Origin: VMDJ01 sp038146785
GTDB lineage: Bacteria > Pseudomonadota > Gammaproteobacteria > Chromatiales > Chromatiaceae
Direction of reading: 5' to 3'
DNA length: 64,000 nt
Assembly: GCA_038146785.1 (NCBI GenBank)
Contig: JAYQSI010000016.1
Coordinates: 248,001 to 312,000 of the forward strand
Part shown: positions 15,584-22,787 of the stretch, in pieces
Position numbering within the stretch: the first letter of the stretch is position 1
How the letters are laid out: each line of letters opens with the position of its first letter
Notes under the pieces: model-generated
The model's input: the letters and a program-made list of their open reading frames with translations, nothing else
Database searches by the model: none
What the model was told of the DNA's origin: nothing
Made by a program: the position numbers and the translations under genes

Positions 15584-17062
15584 TTAGGAGCTACAGCTGA
15601 CTGAAATTTCATCTGCCCAGCTCGGTGGCTCAGCTGCCCATGCGGCAAACTCAGGGTGCTCATCAAATGGCGACTGCAACACCGTCAATAAATCATTCAC
15701 CATACTGAAGTCTTTCTGCTGCGCTTTCTCAATCGCTGTTTGCGCTAAGTAGTTACGCAACACATATTTAGGATTCACAGCATCCATCGCTTGTTTACGT
15801 GCTGCATCATCGCGAGACTCTAAGCTTAAGCGCTCACGGTACTTATCCGTCCACGCATCAAAAGCTTCGCGATCAACAAAACCATCACGCGCCTTACCAC
15901 GATCACCATTGACCGTGATGTCACTGAGCTGACGGAAGGTATTGGTGTAATCCGCTTTGTTTTTTTCCATTAACTCAAGCAGCTCACTGCTCAGTTGCTG
16001 ATCAACGGCCTCTTCGCGCTCTAAACCAAGCTTTGCGCGCATGCCTGCAGCAAAGGTCTTAACTAACATCGGCTCGTATAACTCAAGTAACTCACGCGCT
16101 TGTGCCGCCGCGGTTTCGCCATCTTCATGTAGCAGTGGCAACAAAGCTTGCGCAAAACAACTGCAGTTCCACAACCCAATGCTTGGCTGCTGATCAAATG
16201 CATAACGACCATGGTGATCAGAGTGGTTACAAATAAAGCCCGGGTTGTACTGATCGAGAAACCCAAACGGACCATAGTCGAGTGTTAAGCCAAGCACTGA
16301 CATGTTGTCGCTATTCAACACACCATGCGCAAAACCCACTAACTGCCATTGCGCTACTAACGCTGCGGTACGCTCAACAACGGTTTTGAGTAAGGCGTGA
16401 TAAGGCTGTGCGTTATCTTTGAGATCGGTGAAGTCGTGATCGATCACATAATCCGCAAGCTGTTTGAGCTGCGCATGTTGATCGCGGTAATAAAAGATCT
16501 CGAAGTTACCAAAGCGCACAAAGCTTGGACTGACGCGCATCACGGTCGCACCGGTTTCGATCTGTTCGCGATAGACCTCTTCATCACTACCGACAAGCGC
16601 CAAGGCTCGCGTGGTCGGAATACCTAAGCCATGCATCGCTTCACTACACAGATACTCGCGAATACTCGAGCGAAGCACTGCGCGACCATCCGCTCCACGT
16701 GAATAAGGCGTGGGACCTGCACCTTTGAGCTGTAACTCCCAATGCTGCCCATCAGGTCCAGTCATCTCACCGAGTAACAAAGCACGGCCATCACCTAATT
16801 GTGGATTGTAGTGACCAAACTGATGGCCCGAATACAACGCCGAGACAGGCTGTGTGCCTTCCAACTCAAAATGTCCCATGCACCACTGCGCAAAACCTGG
16901 GGTATGTAACTCGGTAGGATCCAGCCCCAGTTCTTTAGCTAATACATCACTGGCACTAATCAAATACGGCGAGCTCATTGGCGTTGCCTTGACGCGACTG
17001 TGGAAGTCGCTTGGCAACTGCGCAAAGCGGTTGTTCCAGTTGAGCTGCTCGAGTTTTTTCAT
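15584..17062 (-). CDS. selO: protein adenylyltransferase SelO (YdiU family)
   Basis: 492 residues, slightly longer than the 478 of E. coli. SelO is a pseudokinase that transfers AMP to Ser, Thr or Tyr of target proteins in redox-stress responses. Seen: GHQFGHYNPQLGDGRALLLG, ELQLKGAGPTPYSRGADGRA, SSIREYLCSEAMHGLGIPTT, FAHGVLNSDNMSVLGLTLDY and FGFLD with the metal-binding Asn and Asp. The protein ends in SVSCSS, so the redox-active Cys near the C-terminus, which is Sec in some eukaryotic relatives, is present. Divergent from the TlpA fusion gene. Confidence 0.95.
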   Translation of the reverse strand: MKKLEQLNWNNRFAQLPSDFHSRVKATPMSSPYLISASDVLAKELGLDPTELHTPGFAQWCMGHFELEGTQPVSALYSGHQFGHYNPQLGDGRALLLGEMTGPDGQHWELQLKGAGPTPYSRGADGRAVLRSSIREYLCSEAMHGLGIPTTRALALVGSDEEVYREQIETGATVMRVSPSFVRFGNFEIFYYRDQHAQLKQLADYVIDHDFTDLKDNAQPYHALLKTVVERTAALVAQWQLVGFAHGVLNSDNMSVLGLTLDYGPFGFLDQYNPGFICNHSDHHGRYAFDQQPSIGLWNCSCFAQALLPLLHEDGETAAAQARELLELYEPMLVKTFAAGMRAKLGLEREEAVDQQLSSELLELMEKNKADYTNTFRQLSDITVNGDRGKARDGFVDREAFDAWTDKYRERLSLESRDDAARKQAMDAVNPKYVLRNYLAQTAIEKAQQKDFSMVNDLLTVLQSPFDEHPEFAAWAAEPPSWADEISVSCSS

Positions 17063-17175
17063 GCGCGCAGTGTCGGTGTTTAAAGCCTGTTCATCAACCT
17101 ACTCAGGCAACGGTATTCCGATCATTGTTTTACTCTGCGATTCCGTATACTGCGCACATTCTTATGGGAGTTCGC

Positions 17176-18429
17176 GTGAAGACATTTTTCGCTACCGTAT
17201 TATTGTTGCTCGCCTCTTTTAGTGTGGTTGCTGAAGAGCAGCTGATTGAGCTGAGCGATGGTACCGAATTGCCTGTTCAAACCTTCACTAGCGAAGGTGA
17301 AGCACTATTCATTTGGCTGCCTTCTGAATTTGGCTTGTCTCCGCGCTTTCAACAACTCGCACAACGTAATGCCAAAGTAGGTATTGAAACCTGGATACCC
17401 GATTACCACTCAGCATGGTTTATCCCACCCGGTCGTTATAGCCTGAACGAACTCGATCCACAGTTCGTGGTGGATGTCATTGATAAAGCCCTAAGTGATA
17501 CGACTAAAGATATCTATCTGGTGAACTCTGGTCGCATGGCAGTTAAGGCGCTTCAAGCGGCACGTCGCCTGCAAGATGGTCAACGCGATCTAAAACGTTT
17601 ACGTGGCATGATCAGCATCAGCCCTCGGCTTTACCAAAGCACACCACAAGGCGGCGAGACGGCGGTCTTTTTACCTATCGCAAGTGCAAGCAACTTACCT
17701 ATTTATATTCTTCAACCAAAAGCTGCAGGTGGTTACTGGCGTGTTGGTTTAGTAGCTGAAGAACTTGAGAAAGGTGGTAGCCCGGTGTTTTTACAAACAC
17801 TCGAGGATGTCGGTGATGGCTTTTTCTCACGTGAGCACTTTAGCGATCTTGAAGCAAAGATGACGCAGCGCTTACCCGATATTCTTAAAGCCGCGACGCA
17901 ACAACTTAAGTTACTTGATGGCACCCCCAGCATGGCATCACGTATGAGTGATGAAGAAGCTCAGCCTGAAAAACCCAGCGGCTCCGCTTTACTCAAACCG
18001 TATAAAGGCGATGCCTACGCACTACCACTTAAGCTCGACACGCTAGATGGTAAATCGATTGATCTTGCTGAACTTAAAGGCCAAGTCGTCTTAGTGAACT
18101 TTTGGGCGACATGGTGTCCACCATGCGTTGAAGAGATTCCATCGTTAGAACGTTTGTATCAAAAGACAAAGCCACGCGGCTTAGAGATTCTTGCGGTTGA
18201 TGTGGGCGAGACCAAAGAGAAGATGCGTGAGTTCTTAAAAGATAAGCCGATCACTTTTCCTGTGTTAATGGATATTGATGGTAGTGCGCTTAAACGTTGG
18301 AATGTGCATGCTTTTCCAACCACCTTAATTCTCGATCGTCAGCATAAGATCCGTTATGCCGGCTTTGGTGCTTTTGATTGGAGTGGCACCGAAGTACTTA
18401 AAACGTTAGAACCGCTGCTCCAAGATTAG
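17176..18429 (+). CDS. exported fusion of a DUF3530-like alpha/beta-hydrolase-type domain and a TlpA-type thioredoxin
   Basis: Start taken as GTG at 17176 because GGGAG precedes it by five bases and it begins directly with a signal peptide (MKTFFATVLLLLASFSVVAE). The N-terminal roughly 240 residues look like an alpha/beta-hydrolase-like fold (ALFIWLPSEFGLSPRFQQLA, IYLVNSGRMAVKALQAAR), where a clean GxSxG is replaced by NSGRM, so catalysis is doubtful. After a Pro-rich linker the last 145 residues are a TlpA/ResA thioredoxin domain with NFWATWCPPCVEEIPSL and the cis-Pro HAFPTTLILD. It probably reduces or isomerises disulfides in the periplasm. The fusion is unusual. TATACT at 17147-17152 could be its -10 box. 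Confidence 0.85.
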   Translation: MKTFFATVLLLLASFSVVAEEQLIELSDGTELPVQTFTSEGEALFIWLPSEFGLSPRFQQLAQRNAKVGIETWIPDYHSAWFIPPGRYSLNELDPQFVVDVIDKALSDTTKDIYLVNSGRMAVKALQAARRLQDGQRDLKRLRGMISISPRLYQSTPQGGETAVFLPIASASNLPIYILQPKAAGGYWRVGLVAEELEKGGSPVFLQTLEDVGDGFFSREHFSDLEAKMTQRLPDILKAATQQLKLLDGTPSMASRMSDEEAQPEKPSGSALLKPYKGDAYALPLKLDTLDGKSIDLAELKGQVVLVNFWATWCPPCVEEIPSLERLYQKTKPRGLEILAVDVGETKEKMREFLKDKPITFPVLMDIDGSALKRWNVHAFPTTLILDRQHKIRYAGFGAFDWSGTEVLKTLEPLLQD

Positions 18430-18880
18430 GCGGCTCAATCTCCATCTCATCGGCCATTTTGGTGATGTCACGTCTGAGCAACGCAGGAATATGTGTTTGT
18501 TCCTTGAGCAAATCATTTAAGACCGCATCTTTATCATCTTTCCAAAGCCACTCACCGGCATGCCACATCGCTTTAGCGCAAATGATCTGCTGATCACCTT
18601 GCTGCAACATCACCCGATAATGACCTGACTGCAATTGATAGTCCGGCACAAAAACCCAGTACGCATCAGATGGGCATAGCTCGATCAATACGTGCCGAGC
18701 AAATGTCTCGAAATGCGGTAGATCCTCTGCACTCGGTAATCCAGCCGCCCAGGCAAGCTGCGCTTTCCCCTCTTTAAAACTAGCCAGCAAGACCTTGCCG
18801 CCATGCTGCTCTTTCAAACAGCGATTAAGCCACGCTTCGACAGCATCGAGATCAAAAATAGGATTGTTATCAGTAGTCAT
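18398..18880 (-). CDS. hypothetical protein (160 aa)
   Basis: Soluble protein of 160 residues with no signal peptide. It starts MTTDNNPIFDLDAVEAWLNR and has a compact alpha/beta character with several aromatic strands (AYWVFVPDYQLQSGHYRVML, AMWHAGEWLWKDDKDAV). No family recognised. Its 3' end overlaps the end of the TlpA fusion gene by 32 bases in convergent orientation, more than usual, so its true stop region or that of the neighbour deserves a check. Divergent from the TraB-family gene. Confidence 0.7.
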   Translation of the reverse strand: MTTDNNPIFDLDAVEAWLNRCLKEQHGGKVLLASFKEGKAQLAWAAGLPSAEDLPHFETFARHVLIELCPSDAYWVFVPDYQLQSGHYRVMLQQGDQQIICAKAMWHAGEWLWKDDKDAVLNDLLKEQTHIPALLRRDITKMADEMEIEPPNLGAAVLTF

Positions 18881-18939
18881 AGGTTTTATCGCGTTGGCTT
18901 AGCAGCACGGGTATCATGCCTAGCTTGCAGGAGAAGTTC

Positions 18940-20136
18940 ATGTCTAATAACCCTCATGTCACCGACCCTATTGTGCAAACGCACCTTGGTGACAACCCAA
19001 TTACCCTTTTGGGCACCGCGCACGTTTCGCGTAAAAGTGCAGAAACGGTTAGCCAGCTGATTGAGTCGGGTGAGTATGACGTGATCGCGATTGAGCTGTG
19101 TGAAAGTCGTCACCATGCACTCGCTAATCCTGACTCGCTCGCCAAAATGGATCTGCTGCAAGTCATCAAAGAAGGCAAAGCCGCGATGATCGCAGCCAAT
19201 CTGGCGATGGGCGCTTTTCAACAACGTCTTGCTGAGCAGCATGGCATTCAACCCGGCGCCGAGATGCGCGCGGCTATGGAAGGTGCTGAGCAAGCCAATC
19301 TTCCTTTAGAGCTGATAGATCGTGAGATCGGCACCACCCTAAAACGTACCGCAGCCAACCTACCTTGGTGGAAACGCTGGGGATTGTTTGGCGGCATCAT
19401 CGGCAGCCTGATCAGTAAAGAGGATGTCAGCGAAGACGAAATCGAAAAGCTCAAAGAAGGCGACATGCTTGAAACCGCCTTTGCTGAGTTCGCTGAAGAT
19501 CGCCAAGATTTATTTATTCCCTTGATCGCTGAACGCGATACCTTCATGGCAGCTCGCCTTAAGCAGGTCGCTGAACAACATCCGGGCAAGAGGATTCTGG
19601 CCGTCGTCGGTGCGGGTCACCTCAATGGCATGGAAAAAGAGCTACAACGCATCGAAGCGCCTAGCCCAATTGTCGATGAGCTGAACCAACTGCCCACCAA
19701 GTCGACCTGGCCCAAAATGATCCCTTGGGTGATTGTTGCGCTGGTCTTTTTGGGCTTTTATCTCGGCTTTTCACAGAACCAAGATTTGGGCTGGGAGCTG
19801 GTCAAAGACTGGATTGTCATCAATGGCACCTTATCTGCCCTCGGTGCAGCGATCGCATTTGCCCATCCGCTGACCGTTCTCACCGCCTTTGTGGCCGCTC
19901 CAATCACCTCGCTAAACCCGACGATTGGCGCCGGCATGGTCACCGCAGCTGCCGAACTTTGGCTGCGCAAGCCCCGTGTTAGCGACTTCAGCGCGCTGCG
20001 AAGCGATACCACCTCACTACGCGGCTGGTGGAAAAATCGGGTCTCTCGCACCCTACTCGTTTTCTTATTTAGCACCCTGGGTTCTGCCGCTGGCACCTAT
20101 ATTGCGGGCTTCACGATTGTCGACAAGCTGAGCTAG
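18940..20136 (+). CDS. TraB/GumN-like family protein (PrgY-related) with C-terminal membrane segments
   Basis: Start set at MSNNPHVTD (18940), behind AGGAGAAG; the upstream in-frame ATG has no ribosome site. 398 residues. The TraB domain shows LLGTAHVSRKSAETV and IAIELCESRHHAL near the start and VVGAGHLNGMEKEL near residue 230, the conserved GxxH and GHxxG elements thought to form a metal-dependent peptidase-like site. The C-terminal third has four hydrophobic segments (for example MIPWVIVALVFLGFYLGF). Family members in Enterococcus inhibit pheromone signalling; bacterial chromosomal members are uncharacterised. Confidence 0.9.
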   Translation: MSNNPHVTDPIVQTHLGDNPITLLGTAHVSRKSAETVSQLIESGEYDVIAIELCESRHHALANPDSLAKMDLLQVIKEGKAAMIAANLAMGAFQQRLAEQHGIQPGAEMRAAMEGAEQANLPLELIDREIGTTLKRTAANLPWWKRWGLFGGIIGSLISKEDVSEDEIEKLKEGDMLETAFAEFAEDRQDLFIPLIAERDTFMAARLKQVAEQHPGKRILAVVGAGHLNGMEKELQRIEAPSPIVDELNQLPTKSTWPKMIPWVIVALVFLGFYLGFSQNQDLGWELVKDWIVINGTLSALGAAIAFAHPLTVLTAFVAAPITSLNPTIGAGMVTAAAELWLRKPRVSDFSALRSDTTSLRGWWKNRVSRTLLVFLFSTLGSAAGTYIAGFTIVDKLS

Positions 20137-20154
20137 GGAATTCACTTAGGGATT

Positions 20155-20262
20155 CGCCCACCCTTCCACTTCGCTTATTTCGGACTAGATTTTAAGACCC
20201 GGCTAACGCCGGATTACCGACCGACATCCATCGGTCACTATCGGTTTGGCAGGAGCGTCGTC
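20155..20262 (+). promoter_or_regulatory. structured leader upstream of the 29-codon gene
   Basis: Two neighbouring hairpins are visible just downstream of 20195: CCGGC-TAAC-GCCGG, and a nested structure in which GACCGA pairs with TCGGTC and an outer ACCGA with TCGGT. They end directly before the ribosome site of a small ORF. No riboswitch class recognised and no clear promoter. Confidence 0.4.
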
Positions 20263-20352
20263 ATGCGAACACATATGCTGGAAACCTTAATGGCTAGCGC
20301 GGTATTACTCGCCGCAAACGCGATATGGCTAATAGGAGGCTTTTCTCAATAG
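20263..20352 (+). CDS. putative 29-residue small membrane protein
   Basis: ATG at 20263 is preceded by GGCAGGAGCG, a good ribosome site. The peptide is MRTHMLETLMASAVLLAANA followed by a hydrophobic IWLIGGFSQ, so it forms one likely transmembrane helix with a short basic N-terminus. It stands in a 343-base stretch between the TraB-family and zapE genes, behind a structured leader and ahead of a strong terminator, so it looks like its own transcription unit. Similar small hydrophobic peptides are often membrane-complex subunits or toxins, but I cannot say which. The RNA itself might instead be the functional product. Confidence 0.45.
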   Translation: MRTHMLETLMASAVLLAANAIWLIGGFSQ

Positions 20353-20442
20353 CTAGCTAAAGATGGTTGGAAGCGTTCGATATGAAGGACGTATCCCCCA
20401 AGCCGGTACTCACAACCTCCGCAAAGTGATTGTTAGTCTTTT

Positions 20443-20478
20443 AACCCCTGCGTGGCCTGCCCCACTCAGGGGTTTTTT
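20443..20478 (+). terminator. strong intrinsic terminator after the small ORF
   Basis: AACCCCTG (20443-20450) pairs with CAGGGGTT (20467-20474), with an inner GTGG/CCAC stem around CCTGCC, followed by a run of six Ts. It lies right at the 3' end of the convergent zapE gene. Confidence 0.85.
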
Positions 20479-20479
20479 C

Positions 20480-21559
20480 TTAGCCGATGTGGGTGCTACC
20501 TAGATACTCGGGGGTTTGCATCTCGGTTAAGCGACTGACCGTACGTTGGAATTCAAACGCAAGGCGCTCGCCTTTATATAAACGCATCAAAGGCACTTCA
20601 GCACTGATGACGACTTTAACTTTGCGATCGTAGAACTCATCAATCAAAAAGATAAATCGACGGGTACGATCATCGCGCGCAGCACCCATAGAAGGAATAT
20701 TGCTAATGAAGACGGTGTGATGACTACGGGCTAGCTCAATGTAGTCATGCTGACTACGCGGAGGTCCACACAAGGCTTCAAAATCAAACCACGCCAAACC
20801 TTCGGCGTAATAACGGTAGGGCATCTCACGGTTGTTAATGCGAATGATCTGATCGGTGCTCAGCTCACCTGTCGCGAGTTGCTCAAACTCATTCAACATT
20901 GCCGCATCTGACGCTTGGCCATGTGGCCAGTGATAAACCAAGGCTTGCGACATGATTTGCACACGGAAATCGCGATCGCCACCCATCGATACTACATCCG
21001 TCTTTTGATTCAGCATCTCGATTGCCGGCAAAAAGCTCGCACGCTGTAGGCCATCTTTATACAGATCATCTGGATGCACGTTTGATGTTGTCAGTAGCAC
21101 GACATTTTCTTCAAACAAAGCACGCAGTAAGCCCGCCAAAATCATGGCATCGCCGATATCCACAACGTGGAATTCATCAAGGCATAACACACGCGTGTCT
21201 TTGGCCATGTTTGCCGCCACTTTCTTCAGTGGATCTTTTTCGCCTTTAATTTGAGTCAGCTCGGCGTGCACCATCTGCATAAAGCGATGGAAGTGCAGTC
21301 GAAGCTTTTGCTCTTCGGCTAGGGCATCAAAGAACATATCCATCATCCAGGTCTTGCCGCGACCGACACCACCATAGATGTACAAACCTTTTATCGCTTG
21401 GGGCTTTGCTTTACCGAGGAAACTTTTCCATGTTTTTGCTGGACGCGCAGAGAGCTGATCGCTCACTCGCTGAAAGTGTTCGATTAATTTACGTTGGTCA
21501 GGGTCGTCATGAAGACCGGCAGCCGCGACGCGACTGGCGTAAAGCTCATCAAGTTGCAT
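20480..21559 (-). CDS. zapE: cell division ATPase ZapE (AFG1-like)
   Basis: 359 residues. P-loop ATPase acting at the division ring in proteobacteria. The Walker A is YIYGGVGRGKTWMMDMF, Walker B is VLCLDEFHVVDIGDAMIL, followed by sensor LLTTSNVHPDDLYKDGLQR and the arginine-containing VLYPAI-type block (here FLPAIEMLN). The end LAFEFQRTVSRLTEMQTPEYL is family typical. Located just downstream of the ArsR-type regulator gene on the same strand, separated by six bases, so it may share its transcript. Confidence 0.95.
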   Translation of the reverse strand: MQLDELYASRVAAAGLHDDPDQRKLIEHFQRVSDQLSARPAKTWKSFLGKAKPQAIKGLYIYGGVGRGKTWMMDMFFDALAEEQKLRLHFHRFMQMVHAELTQIKGEKDPLKKVAANMAKDTRVLCLDEFHVVDIGDAMILAGLLRALFEENVVLLTTSNVHPDDLYKDGLQRASFLPAIEMLNQKTDVVSMGGDRDFRVQIMSQALVYHWPHGQASDAAMLNEFEQLATGELSTDQIIRINNREMPYRYYAEGLAWFDFEALCGPPRSQHDYIELARSHHTVFISNIPSMGAARDDRTRRFIFLIDEFYDRKVKVVISAEVPLMRLYKGERLAFEFQRTVSRLTEMQTPEYLGSTHIG

Positions 21560-21565
21560 GCAAAC

Positions 21566-21910
21566 TTAATCGTCGTCGACAGGATAGTAACGATCATCCA
21601 AGTTAGCAGGACACAAAACTGTCCGCATAGTGCCGACTAGCTCGAGTAATTTACCGTTACGAATTTTATAGAAGATGCGATTGGCATCTTTACGCGAGGT
21701 CACAATATTTTTATTGCGCAGCTGCTCAAGGTGCTGAGAAATATTACTTTGCGAGGTGCCGGTTTGATCAACGATTTCACTTACCGATAACTCACGATCA
21801 CCTAAGGTGCAGAGAATTTTCCAACGCAGTGGATGCGCCATTGCCTTCAGGGCATTCGCGGTCATGGTTGGATCTTCGTCGGATGGCAAATCGTTTACTT
21901 CATCATTCAT
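21566..21910 (-). CDS. ArsR-family transcriptional regulator with SqrR/BigR-like cysteine pair
   Basis: 114 residues, winged helix. HPLRWKILCTLGDRELSV and the recognition region TGTSQSNISQHLEQLR are clear. No metal-binding ELCVCDL motif is present. Two cysteines occur, C34 (in ILCTLG) and C100 (in VLCPAN), 66 residues apart. This matches the spacing of the C41/C107 pair in the persulfide sensor SqrR and C42/C108 in BigR. By analogy it may repress targets until sulfide or oxidant forms a sulfur bridge; this is inference. The last residues are acidic (YYPVDDD). No sulfide-oxidising gene lies beside it. Confidence 0.85.
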   Translation of the reverse strand: MNDEVNDLPSDEDPTMTANALKAMAHPLRWKILCTLGDRELSVSEIVDQTGTSQSNISQHLEQLRNKNIVTSRKDANRIFYKIRNGKLLELVGTMRTVLCPANLDDRYYPVDDD

Positions 21911-21936
21911 CTTGTCACCTAAGCTCTTAGTGAGTC

Positions 21937-22782
21937 TTAATCTTCCTCTATTTTACGATATCCCTGCATATTTTTTGCGATGCAAAGAATCTCATCTAAT
22001 TCGCCGCTCTCTGTCGTGATGGCGGTACGAGAAAATAATATGGGGATACGCTTACCCTGCTTATCGACCAATGCTGCATCGATATCCTTCACCGCACCCG
22101 CGCGAATCAACGCCTCTAGCCAAGTACCGAAAAAGGCCTCGGCTTGCTCTTCGCCATCTTCTTCGAAGACATCACTGATCTGCATACCCACAAGCTCTTC
22201 AGCGCTGTACGCAAGTAGCTTCTGAGCTGCTGGGTTTGTTTCCTTAATCGCGCCAGCCGGCGTGAGCACAAACAAGGCCTCACCCATATTGGCAAGAATG
22301 TTACTCAGATGCTGATTGGCTTGATTGAGCTCAGCGGTGCGCTCAGCGACCTGCTGCTCGAGAATGACATTCAGCGAACGCTCTTTTTCGATCAGGCGAA
22401 AATAGGTGCTGACCTTATTCAGGAACTGGTTATCGTCAATTGGCTTTAGCAGATAGTCTGCAGCGCCAACATCGTAGCCACGCTTTTGAAACTCTTCGGT
22501 TTTAAAGGCAGCCGTCAAAAAGATAATCGGAATGTCGCGCGTCTTTTTACGCTGCTTAAGCATTTGTGCCGTTTCAAAGCCATCAACTTCCGGCATCTGC
22601 ACATCCAGAATGATCAAATCGATATCCGGCGTACTTTGTGCAATCTCAAGCGCCTGCGCACCACCTGTCGCTTCAACCAATTGCACCTGCATATTGTTTT
22701 CTAGCAAGGCGCGTAAGGTGAACAGGTTGTCCGGGTTGTCATCAACCGCAAGAATTTTGAAATCTTGGTATTGCTGCGTCAT
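21937..22782 (-). CDS. response regulator with receiver, coiled coil and PAS output
   Basis: 281 residues. Receiver domain residues 5-125, with phospho-acceptor Asp in LIILDVQMPEVDG, Thr in FLTAAF and Lys in LLKPIDD. A coiled coil follows (SLNVILEQQVAERTAELNQA), then a PAS domain (about 155-270: NILANMGEALFVLTPAGAIK, MQISDVFEEDG). There is no DNA-binding, GGDEF or kinase domain after the PAS, which is unusual. The partner is evidently the kinase gene six bases upstream. It may work by protein-protein contact. Confidence 0.9.
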   Translation of the reverse strand: MTQQYQDFKILAVDDNPDNLFTLRALLENNMQVQLVEATGGAQALEIAQSTPDIDLIILDVQMPEVDGFETAQMLKQRKKTRDIPIIFLTAAFKTEEFQKRGYDVGAADYLLKPIDDNQFLNKVSTYFRLIEKERSLNVILEQQVAERTAELNQANQHLSNILANMGEALFVLTPAGAIKETNPAAQKLLAYSAEELVGMQISDVFEEDGEEQAEAFFGTWLEALIRAGAVKDIDAALVDKQGKRIPILFSRTAITTESGELDEILCIAKNMQGYRKIEED

Positions 22783-22787
22783 GTCGA

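Noticed and set aside
20363..20509. ORF after the 29-codon gene
   Set aside because: It has no ribosome site and runs through the strong terminator into zapE.
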